From Phytophthora colocasiae (Eukaryota; Oomycota; Peronosporomycetes; Peronosporales; Peronosporaceae), in assembly GCA_018806915.1 (NCBI GenBank), contig JAGKQI010000064.1, positions 1,302,001-1,366,000 on the forward strand: a stretch of 64,000 nucleotides of DNA. The letters are read 5' to 3'. The notes beneath the pieces are model-generated. The model saw only the letters and a program-made list of their open reading frames with translations. It was not told where the DNA came from and ran no database searches. Numbering within the stretch: the first letter of the stretch is position 1; the number at the start of each line of letters is the position of its first letter. Position numbers and translations under genes: made by a program. Of the stretch, positions 10,399 through 19,392 are shown piece after piece.

Positions 10399-11388
10399 AT
10401 GTTCAAGGCCAGCCCGACGTCAAGTGGTAGCGGTGGCTCACCCTTCGAGTACACGACAGCGTCGCCGACACGCGACCCACGTCGCTCTCCTACAGAGGAA
10501 GGCGAGGTCGAAGTGGACTACGAGGAGTCCGAACAGGGCGATGCCCATGCGTCTCCTGCTCCTGCGAGCCCTCGGACGACCCGATCTGAGCTGCGCTCTC
10601 CACGCGATCCGCGTCGGTACTCAATTCCTCGGCAGCTGCGGCAGCCCAATCCGTTCCCGGAGGGACCTTCGAGCCTCGTGCTCAACGCGTTGCGCAACGC
10701 ACCACCGCTTCCTGCTCGCGATGAGCCAGAGCCACTCAAGGGAGTCGAAGACGCGATCACCAACCCTCTGGATGAGGCACAGGAGGCTTCCATGAGCGGT
10801 GCTTCAGAGTCACGTCGACCGGTCCAACGGGACATCGTGAGGACTTCGTCGCGGCGCGACTACGGCTTCGAGCCTCGCGACCCTGCCGAGCAGGTGAAGC
10901 AGTTGATGGCGCAGCCAAACCTGCATGGTTACGCCATAGGCGATCCTCCACGTACGGTGGCTGAGACTCAGCAGCGACAGGGGCTCCATGAGCGTTTCCT
11001 GACCCCGCAGGTGTGCACACTCGCCGAGTATCGGCAACGCTTAGATAAGCAACGACGACGGGAGTCTGTGCCTCAGATGAGGACTTATCCACTCCTGCTC
11101 CAAACCGGAGAGACCACCCGGGACTACATGGTCCATGTGGCCACCTGGGCCGAGGCTTCACGGAAGCTCGCGTCGTTTGACCGGCTCATGGAGAGCTGCG
11201 CCGAGGTGGACGTCCGCCTCGCCCGAGGTCTACTCTTCCAGTACGCGAAGATACGCGTGCGGTCCGGCCGCTTTCCTCGTCACACGACGGCAGTGGCTCC
11301 CGCCTCTCAGGCCACTATCCCTGCTTCGCAGGATGCTCCTTCAGTCTCCGAGGGCAGCCACGGACCAGAGCCTGAGCTCGGCTGCTAG
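10399..11388 (+). CDS. Antisense ORF A inside element B, unknown function
   Basis: An open frame runs from inside the 3' LTR (open from 10030) to TAG at 11386-11388. The first likely ATG is at 10399 (MFKASPTSSG), giving about 329 residues. The N-terminal half is rich in Ser, Pro, Arg and acidic residues (EEGEVEVDYEESEQ) and looks disordered. The C-terminal third looks folded (EYRQRLDKQRRRES, YMVHVATWAEASRKLASFDR). It matches no family I know and lies opposite to pol, between pol and the 3' LTR. Extra antisense ORFs at this place are known from some plant Ty3/gypsy lineages. It could also be a captured host gene piece. Confidence 0.45.
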   Translation: MFKASPTSSGSGGSPFEYTTASPTRDPRRSPTEEGEVEVDYEESEQGDAHASPAPASPRTTRSELRSPRDPRRYSIPRQLRQPNPFPEGPSSLVLNALRNAPPLPARDEPEPLKGVEDAITNPLDEAQEASMSGASESRRPVQRDIVRTSSRRDYGFEPRDPAEQVKQLMAQPNLHGYAIGDPPRTVAETQQRQGLHERFLTPQVCTLAEYRQRLDKQRRRESVPQMRTYPLLLQTGETTRDYMVHVATWAEASRKLASFDRLMESCAEVDVRLARGLLFQYAKIRVRSGRFPRHTTAVAPASQATIPASQDAPSVSEGSHGPEPELGC

Positions 11389-12022
11389 TCCGTCAGCTTC
11401 TCACACTAGTGGTGAGAAGCGGGTGTCGACCGAGTGGTCGACCTCGAGCCCTTCGGGCGCCCCCGATCTTCGCGATCAAAAGCGTCCACGACGTCAGGGC
11501 AGTCCTGCCTCAGGGACCCTTCAAACTCCCACGAGTTTTGGGAATGAGGATATCCACGCCACTTCACCAGATACTGGTTTTGACTACGGTGGCGACGCCG
11601 CGCCATCAGGCGCTCCACGTGGTAGTGGGGAGTCCCCTGCTCATCGAGCAACGGCGGAGGAGGCCGATTCGCTGCGGAACGCAATACTCGACGAGTGTGA
11701 TGAGCGCTATTTGTCGCGGCGCGCTTGGTATCAACTCGATCACTCGATCGGTACTCTCAGAGTCAGACTCAGTCTCTTCAGGAACCTGGAGAGCGTTTGG
11801 CATTCGCATGCCCCTCTCGCTCATGACATGGAGGAGATTGAAAGCCGGATGGCTTGGCTCGAAGGTCCTCAGTCCCTGACTGCTCGCCTGCACCAGCAGG
11901 AGCTTCAGCTCGCTGAGTTGCGGAGTCAGGTGACGTTGCTGCTGCAGATGACGCAGCCTGGGCACGTGTCGTCGGTGCCAGCGCCTCCGCGCTCACCCCC
12001 GCGGGGTCCCGATATGGCTTAA
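11389..12022 (+). CDS. Antisense ORF B inside element B, coiled-coil C-terminus
   Basis: The frame is open from 11135 but becomes protein-like after about 11370, just where ORF A stops in the neighbouring frame. The two may therefore be one gene joined by a frameshift or intron. The C-terminal half is strongly heptad-like ([13 protein letters not shown], then [20 protein letters not shown]) and ends at TAA near 12020. It overlaps the end of pol and the chromodomain frame on the other strand. The opposite pol strand is low-complexity Ala/Ser/Pro here, so the plus strand may be the real coding strand at 11690-12020. Function unknown. Confidence 0.4.
11406..11684 (-). pseudogene. Detached chromodomain of element B pol
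   Basis: This minus-strand frame contains a clear chromodomain: YHVERLMARRRH, QYLVKWRGYPHSQNSWE and DVVDAFDRE. In chromoviruses this domain ends pol and helps target integration to modified histones. It lies in the same frame as pol but is separated by about 95 bp with several TGA stops (from 11780 down). It would be made only by splicing, shifting or readthrough, or it is lost from this copy. The piece is preceded by PPPPLLDEQGTPH, the usual linker before such domains. Confidence 0.7.
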
Positions 12023-15000
12023 GCAAGCCGACGTAGAACACCGGGTGTGTTCGCATCCGCTTTGGCAAGTCAAGCGTGTATGCCAGGCCCTTCTTGGCCA
12101 CGACCGTAAATGGTCCGATGAAACGCGGACGCAACTTCGTCTTAAAGACACTTGACACTGCATGTGTAGGTAGGTTCTTAGCGTTTAATAAAACCTGGTC
12201 ACCGACCTTAAATTCCCATACATTGCCTCTGCCTTTTGCATCAGCCTGTTCTTTCTGAACGTCTTGGCTTTCGGCCATCGCGTCACGCACACGGCGTAAT
12301 ACGCTCAATCTCACCGAGAGGAAGTCATCGACTTGTTTACGCACAGCAGAAGGGCTGATATCAGCAAGCTCGGAGTCGAGCGACGGCACAGCCTCTCCCC
12401 CACCAAGCCCAAGGCTACCGCGTGGCGGAGTGAGCGGGACGCGCGGATGCGCAAGGCCGTTCACGTAGAACGGGGTGAAGCCTGTCGAGGCATGCACCGC
12501 ATTGTTCATGGAGAACTCAACGAGAGGGAGCATAGCGCTCCAACGCTTCGGCGTTTCAGCGCATACGCTGCGGAGGATGTCCTCCAGAACGCGGTTCACG
12601 CGTTCGGTCTGACCGTCGGTCTGCGGATGGTCCGCCGTGGACATGTCCAGTCGAGTGCCCAGCACCTTGAAGACGGACGTCCAGAAGTGACCCGTGAAAC
12701 GGGGATCTCGATCCGAGACAATGGTCTCAGGCAGCCCATGCTGGCGGAAGACCCGATCGATGAAGATCGTCGCTGTACCAGCGCCATCGACGGTGTCCGG
12801 CACAGCCGCTAGGTGAGCCATCTTGCTCAGACGGTCAACAAAGACCACAACGCCCGTGTTGCCTGCCGTATCCTTCGGCAGGCCAAACACGAAGTCCATA
12901 CTCATGGACTGCCAACACCCAGAGGGTACAGGCAAGCTCGCCAAAGGCGCTGCCGCATGTGGCGAGGGTTTAACCCGCTGACACGTCTCGCACGTGTGCA
13001 CATATGTGCTGACCCACTTGTACATCTTCGGCCACCAGTACATGGAGCTCACCGAGCCGTAGGTCTTCTCGCGACCGAGGTGGCCGCTTGTGGGCGTGTC
13101 GTGGGCCTCATAGAGGATACGATACTTCAGGTCCTCATCGTGAGGAACCACCACACGTGGTGAGTCATCCTGACCCGTGCTGTAGTACAGCAGACCGCCT
13201 CCCAGGCTATAGCGTTGGAGTCTCGCCTTTAGGCGTCGTGACAGAGTCACCTTTGAGTCCTTAAACTCATCGCTTCCTAGAGCTTGAAGCAGCGCGACAC
13301 AAGAGTCGTCCTGAGCGTACGCTGCTCGAACCATGTCCGTCACGGACGACGTCACCGAGGTGACATGAGATAACACATAGTCCGGGCGACGTAATAACGC
13401 GTCAGCGAGGACGTTCTGCCTTCCAGGCTTGTACTTCACCTCGAAGTTATACTCCGCAAAGAAGGAGAGCCATCGGGCCATCCTCTGCGAGAGGTGAGGC
13501 GACTGCGTCGCTGTGCGTAGTGACGCATGATCCGTGTAGATCACAAACGGCTTGGAGCCGAGCAGGTGAACCCTGAATTTGACGAGAGCGTACTTCATCG
13601 CAAGTAGCTCCTTGTCATGAACTGGATAGTTCTTCTCAGCAGCCTTGAGCTGCCGAGACTCAAACGCAATGACGCGTTCGCGCCCTTCGGCGTCCGCTTG
13701 TAGCAAAGCACTGCCGATGGCAAAGTCCGAGGCGTCACAGACGACGATAAACGGACGAGCGGGGTCTGGCAACGCCAGTATCGGTGCCTGAAGCAGGCTA
13801 TCCTTGATACAAGTGAACGCATTCTCGTGCTCGGCACGCCATACCCACTCGGCATCCTTCTTAAGGAGATCCGTCAGTGGCCGAGCCAACTCAGCGTAGT
13901 TCTCGCTATACTTGTGCAAGTAGTTGGCCAAGCCCAGCCACTTACGCAAGTCCTTCTGGTTCAAGGGAACCGGCCAATCCACAATGGCCTTGACCTTTGC
14001 TGGATCAGCACGAAGGCCATGCTTCCCAATGAAGCACCCTAGGAAGGGGATTTCTTCCGCGCCAAAGACGCACTTGTCCGCGTTGGCGTACAATTTGTTC
14101 GTGCGCATGCACTCGAGCACAGCTCTCACGTGTTCCACGTGCACCTCAACGTCAGTCTTGCCGTGTTCGGCCTGGCTGTGAACGAACACGTCGTCAAAGT
14201 ACGTCTGTGCGAATGCCCGCAGGGGCCTGAACAGCTGCGTCACTAGACGATTGAACGTTGCAGGCGCGTTCGAGAGCCCTTGGGGCATGACGAGCCACTC
14301 CCAGAGCATACCGCTCGGGGTGCTCACCGCTGTAAGCGGAATATCACTGGCTCGCATGAGCAGCTGATAGTACCCATCGACTAAATCGAGCGCACTGTAC
14401 ATGGTGCAACCCACCATGTTGTTCTGAAGAACATCCTTCCTAGGATTCGGCGTCTGCGCCGGAATCGTGGCAGCGTTGAGCTTGTTAAAAGCGTGAACGA
14501 TACGCCACTTGCCATTCGGCTTTCTGACACAGAACGTTGGCGCGGAGTGCGGAGACTTGCTCTCGCGCACGAGACCCGCCGCGTGCTTCGCACGGAAGAA
14601 GGCGTCAATGACGTCGCATTGCTCTTTAGGAAGAGGCCACTGCCGGGTCACGCAGTATTTAGTTCCGGGAACTAAGTCGATCTCATGACGAACGCCTCGG
14701 TCGGGAGGCAGGCCACTCGGTGGTTCCTTCGAGACAACGTCTCCATATTCCTTCAACAAGGAGTAGAAGGGATCCGAGGGATTCTTGAGGATCTCCGATC
14801 CACTCCTGGCGTTCAACGCCTTCTTGACTTCGGCCAAGACGGACTCGTCAACGAGGGACGACGAGTTTAACTCCTCCTCAGGTCGAACGATGACCACCTC
14901 GGCGAGTTCGCCAGCCTTCAAGGCATCGCCAAAGTTGGCGAAGGACATCTCCTCTAGCTCAAGGAGCTTGTCAACACTTGGCAAGTCGTCCAGCAGGACA

Positions 15001-16070
15001 CTGCCTTCGGCACTACCGCCCACTCCATCAACCAGAGTGTATAGCTGCCCACAGCCCTCCGGTGCGTCGGCACTTGACGTCACGGATGACTCAGACGCAG
15101 AACGTCTCGCCCGAAGGGCCTTACGACGCCTTCGCCTAGCCGAAGAGCGTCTACTCGACGGAGTACGTGCCGTCGCACAAGTTTCGGCCTCTCTCGGCCC
15201 AGTGTCAGAGACACTCAGCGATCCACTCGGTCGGCGACCGATGCCGCTCAGCGGAGTACGTGCCGCTGCACAATCAATGACCGTAACAGGTCCAGTGTCA
15301 GAGACACTCAGCGATCGACTTGGTCCACGACCAGTATCACTCGACGGAGTACGTGCCGCCCCACAGGGGTTACGTGAGCTTTGCCCACACGTTGACTCAC
15401 TGTCAACCAGCGCTACGCGCTCAACAGGACTGCGGTCCTCGCTATCGGTGCTGTCCACTAACTCGGACACACCGACTTCCAGCATCATAGCCGACTCGGC
15501 TCGATGCTCGCGCCAATAGCGCTTCTGCTTCCTAGCAGAGGTGGGTTCATGACTCGCCAAAGCTCCACTAGGAGAGAAGTGCGTAGCACCTAAGGTCTTC
15601 GACCTCCAATCGATCCATGGCTCGTGGCGCTCCAGCCACGCCATACCAAGGATGAGGTCGTACCTCGAATCCAGGTTTAAGACCAAGCAGCGTTCTACGC
15701 TGTCGAAGTCCAGGAACCTCAGCCGTAGGTCCATGGGGACCTTGGCTGCCGTGACACGGACGCCCGTCGCTAGACGGACAGTGACGGTGTCACCTCTTCG
15801 CGCTCGAAGCGCCTCAGCATATTGCTGACTACCCTCAACGGTGGAGCGTCTGACGTAGTTGCCAGACGCTCCTGAATCGATCAACACGATCCACGGCTTC
15901 TCGAAGCCCTTCACGTCCACATGGACGACCAGCAAGCCCTGCTTGCTCACACGTTCCGTGTTCAAGAGCACGGAGCTCTTCGGGGCTGAGCCCCAGTGCC
16001 TCTCACGCACTGCAGAACTCAGTTCTTTCCCAGTAGACCGTCCCGCGTCTACTGGGAGCCGTCGTTTCCC
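11778..16070 (-). CDS. pol: Pol polyprotein of element B (PR-RT-RH-IN)
   Basis: The frame is open from 16184 but should be entered by -1 frameshifting at 16064-16070, because there is no ATG at its start. Domains in order are an aspartic protease ([12 protein letters not shown]), a linker with 31-residue repeats, reverse transcriptase ([26 protein letters not shown], catalytic [10 protein letters not shown]), RNase H ([23 protein letters not shown]), integrase (GHLGREKTY with CETCQRVK, then [16 protein letters not shown] and [12 protein letters not shown] for the DDE set) and a GPY/F module ([13 protein letters not shown]). There are no inactivating changes through the GPY/F module. The stop is TGA at 11778-11780, and the chromodomain lies beyond it. 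Neighbouring Phytophthora elements usually end in a fused chromodomain. Confidence 0.92.
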   Translation of the reverse strand, partial: GKRRLPVDAGRSTGKELSSAVRERHWGSAPKSSVLLNTERVSKQGLLVVHVDVKGFEKPWIVLIDSGASGNYVRRSTVEGSQQYAEALRARRGDTVTVRLATGVRVTAAKVPMDLRLRFLDFDSVERCLVLNLDSRYDLILGMAWLERHEPWIDWRSKTLGATHFSPSGALASHEPTSARKQKRYWREHRAESAMMLEVGVSELVDSTDSEDRSPVERVALVDSESTCGQSSRNPCGAARTPSSDTGRGPSRSLSVSDTGPVTVIDCAAARTPLSGIGRRPSGSLSVSDTGPREAETCATARTPSSRRSSARRRRRKALRARRSASESSVTSSADAPEGCGQLYTLVDGVGGSAEGSVLLDDLPSVDKLLELEEMSFANFGDALKAGELAEVVIVRPEEELNSSSLVDESVLAEVKKALNARSGSEILKNPSDPFYSLLKEYGDVVSKEPPSGLPPDRGVRHEIDLVPGTKYCVTRQWPLPKEQCDVIDAFFRAKHAAGLVRESKSPHSAPTFCVRKPNGKWRIVHAFNKLNAATIPAQTPNPRKDVLQNNMVGCTMYSALDLVDGYYQLLMRASDIPLTAVSTPSGMLWEWLVMPQGLSNAPATFNRLVTQLFRPLRAFAQTYFDDVFVHSQAEHGKTDVEVHVEHVRAVLECMRTNKLYANADKCVFGAEEIPFLGCFIGKHGLRADPAKVKAIVDWPVPLNQKDLRKWLGLANYLHKYSENYAELARPLTDLLKKDAEWVWRAEHENAFTCIKDSLLQAPILALPDPARPFIVVCDASDFAIGSALLQADAEGRERVIAFESRQLKAAEKNYPVHDKELLAMKYALVKFRVHLLGSKPFVIYTDHASLRTATQSPHLSQRMARWLSFFAEYNFEVKYKPGRQNVLADALLRRPDYVLSHVTSVTSSVTDMVRAAYAQDDSCVALLQALGSDEFKDSKVTLSRRLKARLQRYSLGGGLLYYSTGQDDSPRVVVPHDEDLKYRILYEAHDTPTSGHLGREKTYGSVSSMYWWPKMYKWVSTYVHTCETCQRVKPSPHAAAPLASLPVPSGCWQSMSMDFVFGLPKDTAGNTGVVVFVDRLSKMAHLAAVPDTVDGAGTATIFIDRVFRQHGLPETIVSDRDPRFTGHFWTSVFKVLGTRLDMSTADHPQTDGQTERVNRVLEDILRSVCAETPKRWSAMLPLVEFSMNNAVHASTGFTPFYVNGLAHPRVPLTPPRGSLGLGGGEAVPSLDSELADISPSAVRKQVDDFLSVRLSVLRRVRDAMAESQDVQKEQADAKGRGNVWEFKVGDQVLLNAKNLPTHAVSSVFKTKLRPRFIGPFTVVAKKGLAYTLDLPKRMRTHPVFYVGLLKPYRDPAGVSAEALAPTTRAQAASSAAATSPDSATQRAEAPAGAGEQSGTEDLRAKPSGFQSPPCHEREGHANAKRSPGS
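15160..15440 (-). repeat. 31-residue repeats in pol linker
   Basis: Imperfect 93-bp units begin at about 15160, 15253 and 15346, marked by GGAGTACGTGCC on the plus strand. On the pol strand each encodes a Ser/Thr-rich unit with ARTPSS and SLSVSDTGP. They lie between protease and reverse transcriptase and keep the pol frame. Confidence 0.75.
16029..16070 (-). promoter_or_regulatory. -1 programmed ribosomal frameshift signal
   Basis: On the minus strand a slippery heptamer GGGAAAC (16070-16064) sits in the gag frame as G GGA AAC, which is the canonical X XXY YYZ arrangement. After a 7-nt spacer (16063-16057) comes a perfect 10-bp hairpin, CCCAGTAGAC pairing with GTCTACTGGG around an 8-nt loop (16056-16029). 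A -1 slip lands exactly in the pol frame (codon starts congruent to 2 modulo 3). The gag stop lies in the 5' arm of the stem. Heptamer, spacing, stem and frame all agree, so this is a strong prediction from sequence alone. Confidence 0.9.
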
Positions 16071-17020
16071 TGGGCAGAGCCCGAAGCGGGACCCGCGGCA
16101 GGGTTGCGACCAGTCTGGCCGGCGCGCTCTTTGCGCAGAGGGCAGTTGGGCCTCAGGTGTGTGGGAATACCACACGTGTAGCACCGACGAGTGCTCATAC
16201 GCTGCACCGCAGCTCGTAGCTCGGCTACTTCATCTTCAGCATAGCTGAGGTCCATGGGCTCGGGTCCCCCGGACCCTGTGCTGTTAGCACCGACCCTCGA
16301 CAACTTAAAGTTGTGTTCAGCATTCAATGCCACGCTAACAGCGTCCTCGAAGGTGCGAGGATTCTGACGGAATGCCTCCGTCCTGGCCACGCCAGCTCTC
16401 AGACCTTCCATGAAGATAGTCACAGTGACCACCTCAGGTAGAGGATCGGCAGCCATGCCGGCAATAACCGTGCGCAGCTCTTGGACATAGTCCACCAGGT
16501 CCTTCATGCCCTGTCGGCAAGCAAGGAAGCGTGACCGCACGCGATACGCCTGGTTAGGTGGAGCAAACACTTGCTTAAGCTTGGCCTTAAGCTCACCCCA
16601 AGTGGGGAAGGCCATTTCTACCGACGTCCCAGACGTCAAGGCCCATTCTCGTGCTCGACCTTCGAGCTTAGAGATGGCGAACGCCACGCTTTGGCCTTCC
16701 AACTGGAGCATAGCGGCCCCCATGGCCATTTCGACCTCTCGGGTCCACAATAGGAGGTTCTCTCCTTCGTGCCCGTGAAAGGTCTTCACGCTGAGCGTTA
16801 CGGGCTTAGCTCTCGGAGCGGGGTTAACTCCTTTTACATTCCGCTGAATGTGCTCAACGAGAGCGTTCTCGTACGAGGCAAATGCCTCCAGGCGCGCGTT
16901 GACGGCCTCCGGCCCTTGAGACGCAAGGTGCGCCATACCTTCAGGGCCCAGCAAGGACGTAAGCTTGTTAAGCGTGTCCCGCTGACTCGGAGTCAAGTGA
17001 GCGTATGCTTCTGGCTCCAT
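16049..17020 (-). CDS. gag: Gag protein of element B
   Basis: A protein of 323 residues starts at ATG 17020 (MEPEAYAHL); the frame also opens six bases earlier at a GTG. It contains a Ty3-type capsid region ([55 protein letters not shown]) and one CCHC knuckle ([14 protein letters not shown]). Gag builds the virus-like particle. The TAG stop at 16049-16051 lies within the hairpin of the frameshift signal, so most ribosomes would release Gag and a minority would make Gag-Pol. Overlap with the pol frame is 136 bp. Confidence 0.92.
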   Translation of the reverse strand: MEPEAYAHLTPSQRDTLNKLTSLLGPEGMAHLASQGPEAVNARLEAFASYENALVEHIQRNVKGVNPAPRAKPVTLSVKTFHGHEGENLLLWTREVEMAMGAAMLQLEGQSVAFAISKLEGRAREWALTSGTSVEMAFPTWGELKAKLKQVFAPPNQAYRVRSRFLACRQGMKDLVDYVQELRTVIAGMAADPLPEVVTVTIFMEGLRAGVARTEAFRQNPRTFEDAVSVALNAEHNFKLSRVGANSTGSGGPEPMDLSYAEDEVAELRAAVQRMSTRRCYTCGIPTHLRPNCPLRKERAGQTGRNPAAGPASGSAQGNDGSQ

Positions 17021-17077
17021 TCTCACAGAGAAACAGTCTTGAACTCAGGAGTTGGATTGACTACAAGTGCTACCAGA

Positions 17078-17484
17078 TGCAGCGGGGCTGCGTAGGTGTG
17101 CACAGAGGAAGTTTGGTTGACTCGTAGAGTCCTGCTTGCAAGGCACTAGCCTTCGGTTCTATACAAGAACCAAGTAGTCCACTAAATACGGGACTCTCAC
17201 AATCAGTGTCCCTATAATAAAGGAACTAACACTAATTATGTAAAATGCAAACTGATTTTTATTTATTTTATTGCCCTAATCCTGAATGTAACGGATTTAG
17301 TATCTAACATACTAAATCCTAATCAAATGCAATGTGTGGCTCTGAGCTACCTGCCAGCAACTGGCTACATATGTGACGTGTGAGAAACACTATGTGTCGT
17401 ACACGGATCTGTGACTTGTGACCTGGATGGTGTATACCACACCTATTGTAGCCAAGGCGCGCAGCGCCGTGTAACCCCGTTACA
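17078..17484 (-). repeat. 5' LTR of element B
   Basis: 407 bp, identical by eye to 9697-10103. The promoter for the gag-pol transcript is expected here, since the element is read on the minus strand. Confidence 0.93.
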
Positions 17485-17534
17485 TCTGTAGACAAGCTTT
17501 CGTCTCCCGTACAGCTCCAGGTCTCCTCTGAAGG

Positions 17535-19335
17535 CTAATGCATACACGAGATGAACACAGCATCTACTTTTATGGAAGATGGAGCACTCGCACGTGCACT
17601 TGTCGTGTCAACTAGCCAGCCACTATGTGGCATCCCGTGGTATCCATCCATCCGTGCAGCGTTCGCGTTCTTCTGAGCGCTGACGCTGAGGTCTTCGTGC
17701 ATGGGCTGAGAGTCTTCATCATCAACACGAGGGCATGGCTTCGACACAATAAGCATGCCGCGGGCTGGTGGAGGCTGGTAATCCAGAAGGAATGCCTTTG
17801 AGGTGCGTGCTGGGACGAGTTTCATGCAGAACGCCAAGCTCAACGAGCTCTCTCGTCCGGCGTTTGAGGTCATCGGTTGGGGATACCGTTTCGTTGAAAG
17901 GCTTAGAGGACAAACTCTCATCAGTACAACACGAGAGTGTAGTCGCGCTTAATTGCGTTGTTGTAGGTTTCCATAGGGTTATTAGTCGTTGCCATCCCGC
18001 GAGGAGTCCTAAAGCAGTGTCACTTCGAAAAGCAATCCGCCAACCATGTCTTTTTGAAGTAAGCCGTGAACACGGTCAGCTCCAGCCTGATCTCCCACTC
18101 CGATAGCACACGCTGCTTAACGACATCAAATTTATTCGCAGTCATGGTGTAGTGCAGGTAACGAATGCATTTCATCACGTACGCTTTCACGGAAGGGTCA
18201 AGCTCCCCAAGCTTGTCTCTAACAGCTTTCACTACGTAAACACGCTGCTAAACCGCAGCTTCGAGCGTGGAGAGCCCCTCACGCTCGGAGAAGGAACATT
18301 CATCTGTCTGCAGAAAACAAACAAACCTCGCGGCGACGTCTTAAGTCTCCGCCCGATTGTTCTCCTCAACACGATTCGCAAGGCCGTCTCAGGATCTCGC
18401 TAGAAGTACATAATGTACTTGTAGTCACAATCCATCCCAAATGCAAGGCGAAAAGCATTAAACTGTACGGGCTCCGCATTTACCATAACATGCAGCTCTT
18501 CAAGCGACTGGCTCCCCGTCGTGAACATGAACTCATGCCGCAGTAATTGCAGAGCTTCCGTGTAGTGCGCATCTTTTGGAAACAAAAAGCGACACGGGGT
18601 GAAATGAGTTCATGCAATCACTGATGCCGACAACAAACGTCGGGTACTCCACTTGGTTCAATTCGAACGTTGCATCCATATGGAGTACGTAGCTGTTGGG
18701 ATCACGATCCATCCGAAGCAAGAGCCTGTTCGAGCTCAGTCCTACCAAAAACGGATCCTCGTCCAAGCCGATTATAACAACAACCTAGTCATCGCGATCT
18801 ACTCTCCACGTAAACATGTATGCGGAAGCGTCATTCGAGGCGTTGCTGTAGCCAGATCTGCGAACTTTGTCTAGTATCTCGTCGTAGAATTCGTTGCAGC
18901 CTAGTTTCGAGCTCGCATAATGATTCACAAATCGCTGCACCTTCACTAGCGAAGGCAAGCTCTGTTCATCAAGATCGAATCTACGGCGTTTTCCGAACAG
19001 TTATTATCGTCACTTTGATCCCGGTTGCGAAATGAGCTACAACGTGTGATCTGAACTCGTATTTCGTGCACAGCACTTGCAAGAGCATAGTCTTGATCCT
19101 CTAGATAGTCAATAGTGCACGTGGAAAGGTCGCTTTTAGTAATTCGGTGCTTTGACAAGGTCTTACAGTAGATTTTGAGATTTTCAGTCCGAGTAGATCG
19201 GAAGATTCTCGTCCAGGTTGGCCTGCTGTCTGCTTCAACATCATCGGAACTGTCAGAATCGGGCGTAGGTTCGTCGTTGTCGTTCCTTGCCTCCATGTCA
19301 ATTGTAGAAGTGAAAGTGACCATGCCACCTAACAT
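17535..19335 (-). pseudogene. Decayed SWIM-type MULE transposase (MULE 2)
   Basis: Minus-strand pieces in family order are an N-terminal acidic region and a DNA-binding-like part (19335-18946), and a catalytic region with NSYVLHMDATFELNQVEYP and VVGISDCMNSFHP (18766-18533). These are followed by ALQLLRHEF (18585-18400), KRVLSEWE-type helices (18232-18020), the MATTNNPMETYNNAIKRD signature (about 17990-17940) and a damaged SWIM motif at 17580-17535 where only the last Cys and His remain. Several frameshifts and an inserted LINE piece (18236-18400) make it non-functional. Its target-side end was cut by element B at 17485. Confidence 0.7.
18236..18400 (+). pseudogene. LINE reverse transcriptase fragment within MULE 2
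   Basis: The plus strand reads LGEGTFICLQKTNKPRGDV, then LRPIVLLNTIRKAVS. This is the RT segment in which non-LTR retrotransposons carry PLxKPxKP and LRPIxLLxxxxKxxS. It is in the opposite orientation to the surrounding transposase. It is about 165 bp with no other LINE parts attached. Confidence 0.6.
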
Positions 19336-19392
19336 ATCAAAGCACTAGAATGGTTTCTCTTTTGGTTTTAGTAATGATATATCTTTTTAGCT

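Larger units (their letters stand above)
9697..17484 (-). mobile_element. Complete Ty3/gypsy chromovirus (element B)
   Basis: Two 407-bp LTRs, identical by eye, bound the element. TCTGT duplications lie at 9692-9696 and 17485-17489. Read on the minus strand, the order is 5' LTR (17484-17078), gag, pol by frameshift (PR-RT-RNase H-IN), a displaced chromodomain and a 3' LTR (10103-9697). A GGTGGGGGAGGG polypurine tract sits directly before the 3' LTR (10104-10115). The sequence after the 5' LTR begins TCTGGTAGCA and may be a primer-binding site, with the tRNA unassigned. LTR identity implies a recent insertion. An additional plus-strand coding region lies near the 3' end. Confidence 0.92.

Noticed and set aside
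10286..10795. 169-codon ORF overlapping antisense ORF A in another frame
   Set aside because: Arg/Ser-rich shadow of ORF A, without independent protein character.
14785..15519. 244-codon plus-strand ORF opposite pol
   Set aside because: It covers the Ser/Thr repeats and low-complexity linker of pol; openness follows from the composition of the coding strand.
16071..16184. Upstream part of the pol frame as a true N-terminus
   Set aside because: It opens at a GTG within gag, and the -1 frameshift signal at 16064-16070 explains how pol is entered.
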